DNA of 42,186 nt, taken from positions 1 to 42,186 of the forward strand of contig MERK01000219.1 in assembly GCA_001770575.1 (NCBI GenBank), written 5' to 3'. The notes under the pieces are model-generated. The model worked only from the letters and a program-made list of their open reading frames with translations. It did not search any database and was not told where the DNA came from. Position numbers and translations under genes: made by a program. The stretch comes from Betaproteobacteria bacterium RIFCSPLOWO2_12_FULL_64_23 (GTDB taxonomy: Bacteria > Pseudomonadota > Gammaproteobacteria > Burkholderiales > SG8-39). Positions 26,067 to 35,371 of this stretch are shown piece by piece (the first letter of the stretch is position 1; each line of letters opens with the position of its first letter).

Positions 26067-27215
26067 ATGCACGCATTCAGGTTCGATCCGGTTCGAATGC
26101 CGGCATCGGCGCAGGCACTGCGCAGCGAGGTGCGCGCGTTCATCGCAGCGGAGGTGGCCAATGGGGCGTTCACTCCGAGCTGCAATTCCTGGTCTTCCTT
26201 CGACGCGGACTTCAGCCGCAAATGCGGTGCGCGCGGCTACATCGGCATGAGGTGGCCGAAACAGTACGGCGGTCACGAACGCTCTGCGCTGGAACGCCAT
26301 GTCGTGACCGAGGAAATGCTCGCCGGCGGCGCACCGGTGGGCGCACATTGGATCGCCGACCGGCAAAGCGGCCAGCAGATTCTGCGCTACGGCAGCGAGC
26401 GGGCGAAGCACACCATCCTGCCGAAGATCGCCTCCGGGGAGTGTTATTTCAGCATTGGCATGAGCGAGCCCGACTCCGGCTCCGACCTGGCCGCGGTGCG
26501 CACGCGCGCGAACAAGACCGAAGGCGGCTGGAACATCAGCGGAACCAAGGTCTGGACCAGCGCTGCCCACCGTACGAATTATCTGATCGCCCTCGTCCGG
26601 ACCGCGCCGAAAGAGGACGATCGCCACGCCGGCATGACCCAGTTCATTGTTGATCTTTCCCACTCCGGCGTCAGCGTGCGGCCGATCTACAATCTCTACG
26701 GCGGCCACGACTTCAACGAAGTGGTGTTCGACGGGTTTTTCGCGGCCGACGACATGGTGATGGGCGATGTCGGCACGGGCTGGAAGCTGGTGACGAGCGA
26801 ACTGGCATTCGAGCGCTCGGGTCCGGATCGCTTCCTCAGCACCTACCAGCTATTGGTCGAATCGATTCGCGCCATCGGCGCAGACCCCGACGCGCGCTCG
26901 GCCAACGAAATCGGCCGCTTTGTCGCGCATCTGGCGACCCTGAGGCGCATGTCGACTTCGGTCGCCGGCATGCTCGAGCGCGGCGCGCAGCCGATGGTCG
27001 AGGCGGCGCTGGTCAAGGACATGGGCACCGCGTTCGAACGCGAAATTCCCGAGACGTTCCGTCACCTGATTGCGACCGAGCCGGCCTTGGGCGATGGCGC
27101 GAGCTATGCCGAGTTGCTGGGCATGACCATGCTGCGCGCGCCGGGGTTCACCCTGCGCGGCGGCACACGCGAGATCCTGCGCGGCGTGATTGCGCGCGGA
27201 CTGGGGCTGCGATGA
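26067..27215 (+). CDS. Acyl-CoA dehydrogenase, larger subunit of a pair
   Basis: A 382-residue dehydrogenase of the kind that forms heteromers with a shorter partner. Landmarks are MRWPKQYGGHERSALERHVV, GMSEPDSGSDLAAVRTRANK (131-150), WNISGTKVWTSAAH and the C-terminal GFTLRGGTREILRGVIARGL. Glu249 in LAFERSG is the likely base; the position of the MCAD glutamate is Arg-Gly-Gly. The start was placed at 26067, 7 bases after GGAG, not at the in-frame ATG 26055. It overlaps the next gene by 4 bases (ATGA), so translation is coupled. Such pairs are known for sterol side chains and aromatic or branched acyl-CoAs. Confidence 0.87.
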   Translation: MHAFRFDPVRMPASAQALRSEVRAFIAAEVANGAFTPSCNSWSSFDADFSRKCGARGYIGMRWPKQYGGHERSALERHVVTEEMLAGGAPVGAHWIADRQSGQQILRYGSERAKHTILPKIASGECYFSIGMSEPDSGSDLAAVRTRANKTEGGWNISGTKVWTSAAHRTNYLIALVRTAPKEDDRHAGMTQFIVDLSHSGVSVRPIYNLYGGHDFNEVVFDGFFAADDMVMGDVGTGWKLVTSELAFERSGPDRFLSTYQLLVESIRAIGADPDARSANEIGRFVAHLATLRRMSTSVAGMLERGAQPMVEAALVKDMGTAFEREIPETFRHLIATEPALGDGASYAELLGMTMLRAPGFTLRGGTREILRGVIARGLGLR

Positions 27216-28264
27216 GCGAGATGTGCAACGATCTGCTGAACACCGTCGACCGAATTTGCGACGAACATTGCTCCAAACCGGTGCGCGAATCCGCCGAGGC
27301 GGGCGCGTGGCCGGCCGCCTTGTGGCAGGCGCTGGAGGAAGTGGGTCTGACGCGGGCGGCGCTGCCGGAGGCGGCGGGCGGCTCAGGTCTGGCTTTCGAG
27401 GACGCGATGCTGGCGCTGCGGCGCAGCGCTTACCACGCGGCGCCGGTGCCCCTGGCCGAGACCATGCTGGCCGGACGACTGCTCGCCGCTGCCGGGATGA
27501 GCGTGCCGCAAGGCGCCCTGACCGTGGCGCCGGTTCGCCGCGGCGACGTGCTCAGGTTCGTGCAGGGCGCTTCCGGAACCACGCTGTCGGGCAGCGCGCA
27601 TCGCGTGCCCTGGGGCAATCTGTGCGCGCATGCCGTGGTGGCGGGCGAACTCGAAGGTAAAGGCGTGCTCGGCCTGGTTTCGACCGCGCGCGCCGTGCGC
27701 GGCGTGGAAAAGAATCTGGCGGGCGAACCGCGCGCGCTGCTCGAGTTCGATGCGGCGCCGCTGCTTGCGTCCGCGGCCCTGCACGACGCGCCCGCGCGCC
27801 TCGAGGCCGAAGGCGCGCTCTATCGCAGCGAGCAGATGGCCGGCGCGCTGGAGCGAACGCTGGAGTATTCCTTGCAGTATGCGAACGAGCGCGTTCAGTT
27901 CGGCCGCCCGATCGCGAAATTTCAGGCGGTACAGCATATGCTCGCGTTGCTCGCCGGACAGGTGGCGGCTGCCAGCGCGGCGGCGGATGCCGCGGCCGAG
28001 GCGTCCGGCCTCGCGCCGGACGCGTTTGCGGTCGCGGTGGCGAAGTCGCGCGCGGGCGAGGCGGCGGGCAAGGGCGCCGAAATCGCGCATCAGGTGCACG
28101 GCGCGATGGGCTACACACGCGAGCACAACTTGCATTACAACACGCGCCGGCTGTGGTCGTGGCGCGATGAGTTCGGCAACGAAACCTACTGGCAGAGCCG
28201 CCTGGGCCGCATCGTCGCGGCGCAGGGCGCCGATGCGCTCTGGCCCACGCTGAGCCGGCTTTGA
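27212..28264 (+). CDS. Acyl-CoA dehydrogenase, smaller partner subunit
   Basis: A 350-residue dehydrogenase-family protein with a shortened, poorly conserved middle domain: the usual TEPxxGSD flavin segment is missing and the region is APVRRGDVLRFVQGASGTTL. The C-terminal domain is better kept: LQYANERVQFGRPIAKFQAV, HQVHGAMGYTREHNLHYNTR and LWSWRDEFG. This pattern fits the non-canonical partner in alpha2-beta2 acyl-CoA dehydrogenases, where each subunit gives part of one FAD site. The ATGA overlap with the upstream gene supports a complex. On its own it is probably inactive. Confidence 0.85.
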   Translation: MSEMCNDLLNTVDRICDEHCSKPVRESAEAGAWPAALWQALEEVGLTRAALPEAAGGSGLAFEDAMLALRRSAYHAAPVPLAETMLAGRLLAAAGMSVPQGALTVAPVRRGDVLRFVQGASGTTLSGSAHRVPWGNLCAHAVVAGELEGKGVLGLVSTARAVRGVEKNLAGEPRALLEFDAAPLLASAALHDAPARLEAEGALYRSEQMAGALERTLEYSLQYANERVQFGRPIAKFQAVQHMLALLAGQVAAASAAADAAAEASGLAPDAFAVAVAKSRAGEAAGKGAEIAHQVHGAMGYTREHNLHYNTRRLWSWRDEFGNETYWQSRLGRIVAAQGADALWPTLSRL

Positions 28265-28277
28265 GCAGTACCAGGTA

Positions 28278-29066
28278 TCAGCGTCCCTTGAACAGCGGCG
28301 GACGTTTCTCGACGAAGGCGCGCGCCGCCTCCTGATGATCCTCGGTCCTGGCGGTCTGGATCTGGTGCAAGGCCTCGAGGTCCAGAAGTTCGGACAGGGA
28401 GCGCGTTTCGGCAGCATTGAAGTTTCGCTTCATCAGGCCGAGCGCAATGCCCGGTCCGTGGGCAAGGCGCTGAGCCAGCGCCGTGGTCGCGTCCAGGAGT
28501 TCGAACTCGGGCACCACCGCGTTGAGCAGGCCGAGCGCGAGCGCCTGCCCGGCATCCAGCGGTTCGCCGGTGTAATACAGTTCGCGCGCGTTTCCCGTCC
28601 CGATCAGCTTGGACAGGAAGTAACTGCCGCCGAAGTCGCCGGAGAAACCCACTTTGGCGAAGGCGGTGATGAAGCGCGCCGACTCCGACGCAATGCGCAG
28701 GTCGCAGGCGAGCGCCATCGCCAGTCCGGCTCCGGCAGCCGGCCCATTCACCATGGCGATGGTCGGTTTCGGAATCTCGTGCAGCAAGCGCGAGACCTCC
28801 ATTCTGCCGCGCAGGCGCTGCACCGCGTCTTCCAAGCCCAGTTGGCTCGTGCCTTCGGCCATGCTCTTGACGTCGCCGCCGGCACAGAAGCCGCGGCCGG
28901 CGCCGGTCAATACCACCACCGCGATTTCCGCATCGGCCGCGAGCCGCGGCAGCGCCTCGAGCAGGCCGTCGATCATCGGCGAGGAGAGCGCGTTGAGCCG
29001 GTCGGGGCGATTCAGCGTAAGCGTTGCGACGCGATCGGTCACGCTCTCGAGCAATTCATGCGGCAT
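28278..29066 (-). CDS. Enoyl-CoA hydratase/isomerase family protein
   Basis: A 262-residue crotonase starting MPHELLESVTDRVATLTLNR. The two oxyanion segments are FCAGGDVKSMAEG and VNGPAAGAGLAMALACDLRI. The second catalytic region is FAKVGFSGDFGGSYFLSKLI, with Ser-Gly-Asp in place of the hydratase Glu, as in the crotonase at 25073. The end KRPPLFKGR is also close to that protein (KRKPKFKGR), so they are likely paralogues. The frame runs upstream to 29621, overlapping glgC; the ATG at 29066 with GGAG in front gives the normal length. It is convergent with the dehydrogenase pair, its stop only 13 bases from theirs. Confidence 0.83.
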   Translation of the reverse strand: MPHELLESVTDRVATLTLNRPDRLNALSSPMIDGLLEALPRLAADAEIAVVVLTGAGRGFCAGGDVKSMAEGTSQLGLEDAVQRLRGRMEVSRLLHEIPKPTIAMVNGPAAGAGLAMALACDLRIASESARFITAFAKVGFSGDFGGSYFLSKLIGTGNARELYYTGEPLDAGQALALGLLNAVVPEFELLDATTALAQRLAHGPGIALGLMKRNFNAAETRSLSELLDLEALHQIQTARTEDHQEAARAFVEKRPPLFKGR

Positions 29067-29188
29067 GCAGGGGACTCCCCGGATATTGGAGAAAATCGGC
29101 CAAAGCGCTGTGCGCGGGCCTCGCGGCGGTATTGTAGTCGACCCAACGCGGCTGCGCCGCAGCGGCATGACGCGCATGGCGCATGGCA

Positions 29189-30454
29189 TCAGCCGAGGCG
29201 GGCAAGCATCTCCCGCGTAACCAGCGTGACGCCTTTTTCGGTGCGTTCGAACCGCCTGGCGTCCTCGGCCGGATCCTCGCCGATCACCGTCCCCTCGGGG
29301 ATGCTGCAGCCGTGGTCGATCACCACGCGCGTGAGGCGGGTGTGGCGGCCGACGGTGACTTCGGGCAGGAGCACGGCTTCGTACAGTTTGCAGTAGGAGT
29401 TGACGCGGCACTTGGAGAACAGCAGCGAGTTCTCGATCGAGGCGCCGGAGATGATGCAGCCCCCGGATACCAGGGAATTGAGCGCCATGCCGCGGCGGCC
29501 TTCCAGATTGAAAATGAATTTTGCCGGAGGCAATTGTTCCTGATAGGTCAGGATGGGCCAGGTCCGGTCGTATATGTCGAGCAGGGGTTCGACCGCCGTC
29601 AGGTCGATATTGGCTTCCCAATAGGCATCGATCGTGCCCACGTCGCGCCAGTAGGGCTCCTTGCCGGCGTCGCTGGTGACGCAGCTTTGGCCAAACGGGT
29701 GCGCCACCGCCTCGCCGTTGCGCACCGCCCGCGGAACGATGTCCCCGCCAAAATCGTGCCTGGAGTTGGGATCGGTGATGTCCTGCGCCAGCGCGTCATA
29801 CAGATACTGGGCGTTGAACACGTAGACACCCATGCTGGCGAGCGCTCGGTCCGGTTTGTCTTGCATCGCGGGCGGGTTGGCCGGTTTTTCGACAAAATCG
29901 GTGATGCGGCGCGAGCGGTCGGCCGCCAGCACGCCGAAACCGGTCGCATCGGCGATGGGCACTTCGATGCACGCGACCGTGCACTGGGCGCCGCATGCGA
30001 CGTGATCGGTGAGCAATAACGAATAGTCCATTTTGTAGATATGGTCACCCGCCAGTACCACGATGAGTTGCGGTCTGCTGCTGCGGATGATGTGCAGGTT
30101 CTGCAATACCGCGTCCGCCGTGCCGCGGTACCAGCTTGTCTCATCGACGCGCTGTTGCGCCGGCAACAGGTCGATGAATTCGTTCATCTCGGTCTTCAGA
30201 AACGACCAGCCCCTTTGCAGATGCCGCAGCAGGCTGTGCGACTGGTATTGGGTCGCGACGCCGATCTGCTTGATCCCGGAATTCAGGCAGTTGGACAGCG
30301 CAAAATCGATGATGCGGAACTTGCCGCCGAAATACACGGCGGGTTTCGCCCTGTGGTCGGTGAGCTGTTTCAGGCGCGTGCCGCGCCCGCCGGCGAGCAC
30401 GACGGCGAACGCGCGTTTGGGGAGTTGCAGCCTGGCAAGCGTATCGGTAGGCAT
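29189..30454 (-). CDS. glgC: Glucose-1-phosphate adenylyltransferase (ADP-glucose pyrophosphorylase)
   Basis: A 421-residue nucleotidyltransferase that makes ADP-glucose for glycogen. The N-terminal catalytic domain has [39 protein letters not shown], and ADAVLQN plus [13 protein letters not shown] for nucleotide and Mg binding. Glucose-1-phosphate contacts appear in FVEKPANPP and [19 protein letters not shown]. The C-terminal left-handed beta helix begins at [26 protein letters not shown] precedes the start; upstream in-frame codons to 30679 are ignored. No glgA, glgB or glgP is adjacent, so the gene stands alone. Confidence 0.95.
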   Translation of the reverse strand: MPTDTLARLQLPKRAFAVVLAGGRGTRLKQLTDHRAKPAVYFGGKFRIIDFALSNCLNSGIKQIGVATQYQSHSLLRHLQRGWSFLKTEMNEFIDLLPAQQRVDETSWYRGTADAVLQNLHIIRSSRPQLIVVLAGDHIYKMDYSLLLTDHVACGAQCTVACIEVPIADATGFGVLAADRSRRITDFVEKPANPPAMQDKPDRALASMGVYVFNAQYLYDALAQDITDPNSRHDFGGDIVPRAVRNGEAVAHPFGQSCVTSDAGKEPYWRDVGTIDAYWEANIDLTAVEPLLDIYDRTWPILTYQEQLPPAKFIFNLEGRRGMALNSLVSGGCIISGASIENSLLFSKCRVNSYCKLYEAVLLPEVTVGRHTRLTRVVIDHGCSIPEGTVIGEDPAEDARRFERTEKGVTLVTREMLARLG

Positions 30455-30575
30455 GGTCTTCCTCCTTTTTGCATTCCGATAGAGCGCGAGCAATGTGACT
30501 GCCCCTATAGTACTGCTATCGCGCGCATTGGGAAAAGGACGCAAGCTTGAACGCCAATCGCGAATGCCGGGCGTA

Positions 30576-30601
30576 CGTCTGCAACAAAGCCTTTGCAGAC
30601 G
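30576..30601. repeat. 9-bp inverted repeat upstream of a binding-protein gene
   Basis: CGTCTGCAA (30576-30584) and TTGCAGACG (30593-30601) are perfect reverse complements around the 8-base loop CAAAGCCT. The element is in the divergent gap between glgC and the binding protein, about 62 bases before the latter's start. Size and position suit a dimeric regulator's operator or an RNA hairpin. Confidence 0.6.
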
Positions 30602-30662
30602 ACACCTGTGCGGTACTTGGCGCAAGCGAGCATAATGGGCGCACAAATTGGAGGGAGGGGCA

Positions 30663-31658
30663 ATGAACAATCGCCGCAAACTTCTGCTTGCGCTTGGCGC
30701 GCTCGCGCTCGCGCTCGCAATGCCGCTTGCGTCGTTTGCTCAGCAACAACCGGCAAGAATTCCTCGGATCGGATTCCTGGGGAACTCCACCGCTGCCCTT
30801 GAGGCCAATCTCGTCGGGCCGTTCCGCGAAGGATTGCGTGATCTCGGCTATGTCGAGGGACGCAACGTCTTGATCGAGTATCGGTGGGCGGAAGGAAAGT
30901 ATGAACGCTTTCCCGCTCTCATCGCCGAGCTGATCGCGCTGAAGGTGGATGTGATCGTGACTGCCGGGACGCCCGCCACCCAGGCTGTCAAGACGGCGAC
31001 GACGTTGGTCCCTCTCGTCATGGTGGCCGTCGGCGATCCCGTCGGCACGGGTATCGTCGCGAGCCTCGGGCGGCCCGGTGGCAACATCACAGGATTGACC
31101 TCGATCGCGCAGGAGCTGGACGGGAAACGGTTGGAGCTGCTCAGGGAGGTGATGCCTGGAGTCTCGCACGTCGCCGTGCTCTGGAATTCGGCTAGCCCGC
31201 TGCAAGTAATCCAGGAAAGAGCGACGCGGGCCGCAGCCCAGGTGTTGGGAATGAAGCTGCTGTCTCTGGGGGTTTGGAACGAGGAAGGCCTGGAGAAGGT
31301 ATTGGCCGACGCCATGAGGGCGCGACCGGATGCGCTCCTCGTGCTCGCGGACCGCCTGTTCCTGCACCACCGTGCGCGGATCATGGACTTCGCCGCCCAA
31401 CATCGCCTCCCCGGGGTGTACGCTTACCGTGAATTGGTCGAGGCAGGCGGCTTGATGTCCTTCGGGCCCAGCTACGCGGGCATGCACCGGCGGGCAGCCT
31501 ACTTCGTCGACCGGATTCTGAAGGGTGCGAAGCCGGCTGACCTCCCGGTGGAGCAACCGGCAACTTTCGAGCTGGTGATCAACCTAAGGACTGCCAAGGC
31601 TCTCGGGCTGACGATCCCACAGTCGGTTCTTGCCCGGGCGACGGAGGTGATTCAGTGA
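30663..31658 (+). CDS. ABC transporter substrate-binding protein (PF04392 type)
   Basis: A 331-residue periplasmic protein with a Sec-type signal ([20 protein letters not shown], cleavage near SFAQQQ). The body belongs to the ABC_sub_bind (TrpX-like) family: [40 protein letters not shown], the [18 protein letters not shown] loop, and the C-terminal [20 protein letters not shown] signature that nearly every member shares. GGAGGGAGGGG lies before the ATG. No permease or ATPase follows; instead a second, related binding protein overlaps its stop codon. Ligand unknown. Confidence 0.9.
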   Translation: MNNRRKLLLALGALALALAMPLASFAQQQPARIPRIGFLGNSTAALEANLVGPFREGLRDLGYVEGRNVLIEYRWAEGKYERFPALIAELIALKVDVIVTAGTPATQAVKTATTLVPLVMVAVGDPVGTGIVASLGRPGGNITGLTSIAQELDGKRLELLREVMPGVSHVAVLWNSASPLQVIQERATRAAAQVLGMKLLSLGVWNEEGLEKVLADAMRARPDALLVLADRLFLHHRARIMDFAAQHRLPGVYAYRELVEAGGLMSFGPSYAGMHRRAAYFVDRILKGAKPADLPVEQPATFELVINLRTAKALGLTIPQSVLARATEVIQ

Positions 31659-32629
31659 TGGACCGGCGCTCGTTCATCGCAAGCATGGTCGGCGCCGTCC
31701 TGGCAGCGCCGCTCGCCGCCAAGGCACAGCAGGCCAAGCGTATGCGGCGAATCGGATGGCTATCACCGGCCGCGGCCGCCGACGGCCTCGGCAGCCTTCG
31801 GACTGGATTGCGCGAGCTCGGTTACCTCGAAGGCCAGAACATCACCATCGAGGCCCGCTGGGCCGATGGGCGCAGCGAGCGCCTTCCCGATCTCGCCGCC
31901 GAGCTGGTTCGTCTCCCCGTGGACGTCCTTTGCACCGAGGGTACGCAAGCCTCCGCAGCGGCCAAACAGGCGACGTCCACGATCCCGATCGTGTTTGCGA
32001 ATGTCGCTTTCCCCGATCGGTCGGGCCTGGTTGCGAGCTACGCGCAACCCGGGGGCAATATCACGGGGGTCGCGTTCATGGGCCCTGAATACGGGAAGCG
32101 GCTGGAATTGTTAAAGGAAGCCCAGCCCAAGATTTCCAGGGTCGCGCTGATTTACAATCCGGACAATCCCGCGAGCGTGCTGGCCCTCAAGGAGACGCAG
32201 CGGTGGGCAAGCCCTTTGGGCATCAGGCTCGAGCCGCAGGAGTTCCGGGGTCCGCGTGATTTCGAGCGCGTCTTCGGGACGATCGCCGGGAAGCGGCCCG
32301 ACGCGCTGATGACGACCGCCGATCCGCTCATCGCCTCCTATCGCACACGCATCGTCGATTTCGCCGCAGTACAGCGTTTGCCCTCGATGTACCCGAGCCG
32401 GGAGTTCGTGGACGCCGGGGGCCTCATGTTCTATGGTGGCAGCATTCCGGAGATGTACCGGCGTGCTGCCGTGTACGTGGACCGGATCTTCAAGGGCGCC
32501 AGGCCTGGTGATCTCGCCATCGAGCAACCGACGAAGTTCGACATGGTGATCAACCTGAAGACCGCCAAAGCGCTCGGCGTCACGATCCCGCAGTCGATTC
32601 TTGTTCGTGCCGACAAGGTGATCGAGTAA
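31658..32629 (+). CDS. ABC transporter substrate-binding protein, tandem paralogue
   Basis: A 323-residue paralogue of the preceding gene. The signal region [20 protein letters not shown] has a Tat-like Arg-Arg, unlike the Sec-type leader of its neighbour. Shared segments include LRELGYLEGQNITIEARWAD, PGGNITGVAFMGPEYGKRLE and VINLKTAKALGVTIPQSIL. The ATG overlaps the upstream TGA by one base and follows GGAGGTGA at 31643-31650; an in-frame GTG sits just before it. The two genes must be co-translated. No transporter partner follows. Confidence 0.9.
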   Translation: MDRRSFIASMVGAVLAAPLAAKAQQAKRMRRIGWLSPAAAADGLGSLRTGLRELGYLEGQNITIEARWADGRSERLPDLAAELVRLPVDVLCTEGTQASAAAKQATSTIPIVFANVAFPDRSGLVASYAQPGGNITGVAFMGPEYGKRLELLKEAQPKISRVALIYNPDNPASVLALKETQRWASPLGIRLEPQEFRGPRDFERVFGTIAGKRPDALMTTADPLIASYRTRIVDFAAVQRLPSMYPSREFVDAGGLMFYGGSIPEMYRRAAVYVDRIFKGARPGDLAIEQPTKFDMVINLKTAKALGVTIPQSILVRADKVIE

Positions 32630-32795
32630 GACCGCGAGTGTCCGGTCTTCGTTTTCGCGCGCAAGCGCACCTGCGGACTCGAAATCGAACCGGAGGACGT
32701 CAAACTGCCGTTTTTCATGGCTTGTCAGTCATGTTCGCGAGACAAGGCCGTTTGATTTCTGCTTGAATCTTTCGCGGCCGGCTCCAGGACAACGC

Positions 32796-34040
32796 TCACG
32801 CTGCGACCATCGCTTCGGTGCGCCGCACGATTTCCCCGCGCCCGTCGCTCGCGCGCAGCCGCGCCGCGGCAGCCTGTCGCGGACCTGCCGGCAGTTCCAG
32901 CGCCGCATGGATCGCGGCGGCGAGTCCGGCCGCGGTGATTTTCTCCATCGGCACCGGGCGCGGCGCGATGCCGGCGAGGTGCAGCCGGTGCGCATGGTGG
33001 AATTGATCGAGGATCAGCGGCAGCAGCACCTGTGGCACGCCCGCGCGCAGGGCTTGCGCGGTGGTGCCCGAGCCGCCGTGGTGGACCACGACCGCGGTGC
33101 GCGGGAACAAAAGCGCGTGCGGCGCCTCGCGCACCACGCGCCAGCCCGGCGGCAGCGCGCCCGCGCCGAGCCCGGCCCAGCCGGCGCCGACGATGCAGCG
33201 GCGGCCGGTGGCCGAGACCGCCTCGGCTATCATGCGTTCGACGCGGTCCGTGCCCTCGCCCGACATGCTGCCAAAGCCGACGAACACCGGCGCTTCGCCG
33301 TCGGCAAGCCATGCCTCGAGGTCGGGGTCCAGCGGCGCCGGATCGTCGAAAAAGATGAAATTCGCGTGCGGGTAGCGTCCCTGCCACAGGGGATCCGGCG
33401 GGAACAAGACCTCGTCCGCGGCGATGACCAGCGGCGTCTCCTCGCACAGGTGGCGTCTGAGGTCGTCCACCGGCGGCAGGCCGATGCCGGCGCGGGCCGT
33501 ATTGAGGGTGCCGCGCACGAGCGAGTCCACGAGCAGGTGATCGGCGCGCCAAAGGAGATCGTTCAGCCAGTTGGGCAGACCGTGCCACGGCACCATCGCC
33601 GGCGGGTGTTGGCTGGAAGGGAGCACGCAGGTCGTATACAGGACGCAGAGCAAGGGCAGGCGCAAGTGTTCAGCTACCGAGGGCGCGGCGAAGGCCAGCC
33701 CGGCCGACATGATTGCGTCCGCACCGCGGCACGCCGGTGCGAGTTGTTCCACTTGGAGCGGAATCTGCTCGGCGAAGAAACGGCTCATCGCCTGGAGCAT
33801 CTTCACCGGGTTGCCGGTCATCACGGCACCGTGCTCGGCGAGGAATACCTGTATGTCCGCGCCAAGCGGGGCGAAGTCGAAGCCGAGACCACGCACCCAG
33901 TGCTCGAAATTCGGTGGCGCGGCAATGAGGGGAACATGACCACGGCGGACGAGCGTCTGCGCGATGGCCAGCATCGGCTGCACGTCGCCGCGCGAGCCGA
34001 CGGTGGCGAGCACCACGCGCAAGGAGCGATCCGGATTCAT
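32796..34040 (-). CDS. GT1-family glycosyltransferase (MGT/UGT-like)
   Basis: A 414-residue GT-B fold enzyme. The N-terminus VVLATVGSRGDVQPMLAIAQ is the acceptor-domain signature of the sterol/rhamnosyl/macrolide glycosyltransferases. The nucleotide-sugar site in the C-terminal half reads VVVHHGGSGTTAQALRAGVP then LLPLILDQFHHAHRLHLAGI. It could attach a sugar to a lipid, polyketide or other small hydrophobic acceptor. The gene is solitary, convergent with the binding-protein pair. The donor is not evident. Confidence 0.88.
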   Translation of the reverse strand: MNPDRSLRVVLATVGSRGDVQPMLAIAQTLVRRGHVPLIAAPPNFEHWVRGLGFDFAPLGADIQVFLAEHGAVMTGNPVKMLQAMSRFFAEQIPLQVEQLAPACRGADAIMSAGLAFAAPSVAEHLRLPLLCVLYTTCVLPSSQHPPAMVPWHGLPNWLNDLLWRADHLLVDSLVRGTLNTARAGIGLPPVDDLRRHLCEETPLVIAADEVLFPPDPLWQGRYPHANFIFFDDPAPLDPDLEAWLADGEAPVFVGFGSMSGEGTDRVERMIAEAVSATGRRCIVGAGWAGLGAGALPPGWRVVREAPHALLFPRTAVVVHHGGSGTTAQALRAGVPQVLLPLILDQFHHAHRLHLAGIAPRPVPMEKITAAGLAAAIHAALELPAGPRQAAAARLRASDGRGEIVRRTEAMVAA

Positions 34041-34252
34041 TGTTCTGCTCTTTTCACAGAATGGGTGTTGCTATCGGCGTGCATGTTCGCGTGTGGATTC
34101 CCGGCGAACATGAATTAGCAGGCGGCTAAAGCCAGCAGGCAAAACAAGGCCCGAACAAGAACGCGAAACATCAACTCATCGGGGAACATTGCAGCATGCC
34201 CTGTGCGCGGGCTGTGCCGCTTCGCGTCTGTTCATCCCTTCTCCTTGCGCTC

Positions 34253-35371
34253 CTACTTGAGCCCTGTCACGTTGAACGCGGGCACCGGCTTGTGAAATCC
34301 CTTCAGGCTGAGTTCGCCCGCCGGCTCGGCTGTCACCAGTTCCTCGACCAGGCCGAAAACCTTTTGCGACACCAGGATCTGGCCCGCTTTGGCATCGCCG
34401 CATAGCCGGCTGGCGAGGTTGCAGACCGAGCCGATGGCGCCGTAATCGCGGCGGCCTTCGAAACCTATCGTCCCCAGGGTGGCATACCCCTGGGCGATGC
34501 CGATGCCCATGTGCAGATCGTAGCCGCGCTTCTTCCAGGCTTGCGTAAGCCCGGCGAAATCGGCCTGCATCTGAATCGCCATGTTCACGGCTTCTCTTGC
34601 CGGGTGTTCGATCACCACCGGGTCGTTGAAGAAAATCATGATGCCGTCGCCGGCAAAATGCTCGATCGTGCCGTTGTGCGCCATGATCAGCCGGCCCATT
34701 TCGTTGTGGTATTCGTGCAGCACGCCCATCACTTCTTCGGGGTCGGCCGTTTCGGTGAAGGCGGTGAAGCCGCGCAGGTCCAGAAACACCACGGTGATTT
34801 CGCGCCGGTGGCTTTTCAGCGGATCGTCGGCGCTGCCGCTTAAGGTTCCGCTGACGATCAGGTCGGCGATCTGCGGCGAGAGGAAGCGCTTCAGGCGTCC
34901 CATCTGCTCGATCTCGCGCACACCGTCGGCGACGCGCTGCTCCAGCCTGCGGTTCCAGTCCGCCAGTTCGCGCGCCTGCGCCTGTACCTGGTCGTGAAAT
35001 TCCTTGATGCGCAATAGCGAGCGCACCCGCGCCAGCAGCTCGGCCTGGTTGATCGGCTTGGACAGGAAATCGTCGGCGCCCGCCTCCAGCCCCTTGACGC
35101 GCTCCTGAGTTGGATCGAGTGCGGTCACCATCACCACCGGCAGGATGGCGGTTGCCGGGTTCGCGCGGATCGCGCGGCACACCGAGTAGCCGTCGAGGTC
35201 GGGCATCATCACGTCGAGCAGTACGATGTCGGGCTGTTCCGATTCGACCTTGGCCAGGCCTTCCTTGCCTCCACCCGCCGTGACCACCTGATAACCTTTG
35301 AACGTGAGGACGTCGGCGAGCATTTTCACGTTCATCGGCGTGTCGTCCACCACCAGTATTTTGGCGCTCAC
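34253..35371 (-). CDS. Response regulator with class III nucleotidyl cyclase domain
   Basis: A 372-residue protein: receiver domain (1-120) with phosphoacceptor Asp53, Lys105; a coiled-coil linker (125-160); class III cyclase domain (190-370). The metal-binding aspartates are Asp198 (VVFLDLRGFTAF) and Asp242 (HFAGDGIMIFF), and the transition-state pair Asn318/Arg322 (CNLASRL) is kept. The residues that read adenine in classical adenylate cyclases, Lys and Asp, are His238 and Ser315. Base specificity is therefore open; this variant occurs in a bacterial subclass. It overlaps the single-domain regulator by 4 bases and is third in a kinase-regulator-cyclase operon, so output is probably a cyclic nucleotide made on phosphorylation. 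Confidence 0.9.
   Translation of the reverse strand: MSAKILVVDDTPMNVKMLADVLTFKGYQVVTAGGGKEGLAKVESEQPDIVLLDVMMPDLDGYSVCRAIRANPATAILPVVMVTALDPTQERVKGLEAGADDFLSKPINQAELLARVRSLLRIKEFHDQVQAQARELADWNRRLEQRVADGVREIEQMGRLKRFLSPQIADLIVSGTLSGSADDPLKSHRREITVVFLDLRGFTAFTETADPEEVMGVLHEYHNEMGRLIMAHNGTIEHFAGDGIMIFFNDPVVIEHPAREAVNMAIQMQADFAGLTQAWKKRGYDLHMGIGIAQGYATLGTIGFEGRRDYGAIGSVCNLASRLCGDAKAGQILVSQKVFGLVEELVTAEPAGELSLKGFHKPVPAFNVTGLK

Noticed and set aside
32763..34118. Plus-strand open frame of 451 codons
   Set aside because: Antisense to the GT1 glycosyltransferase, which has clear family motifs.
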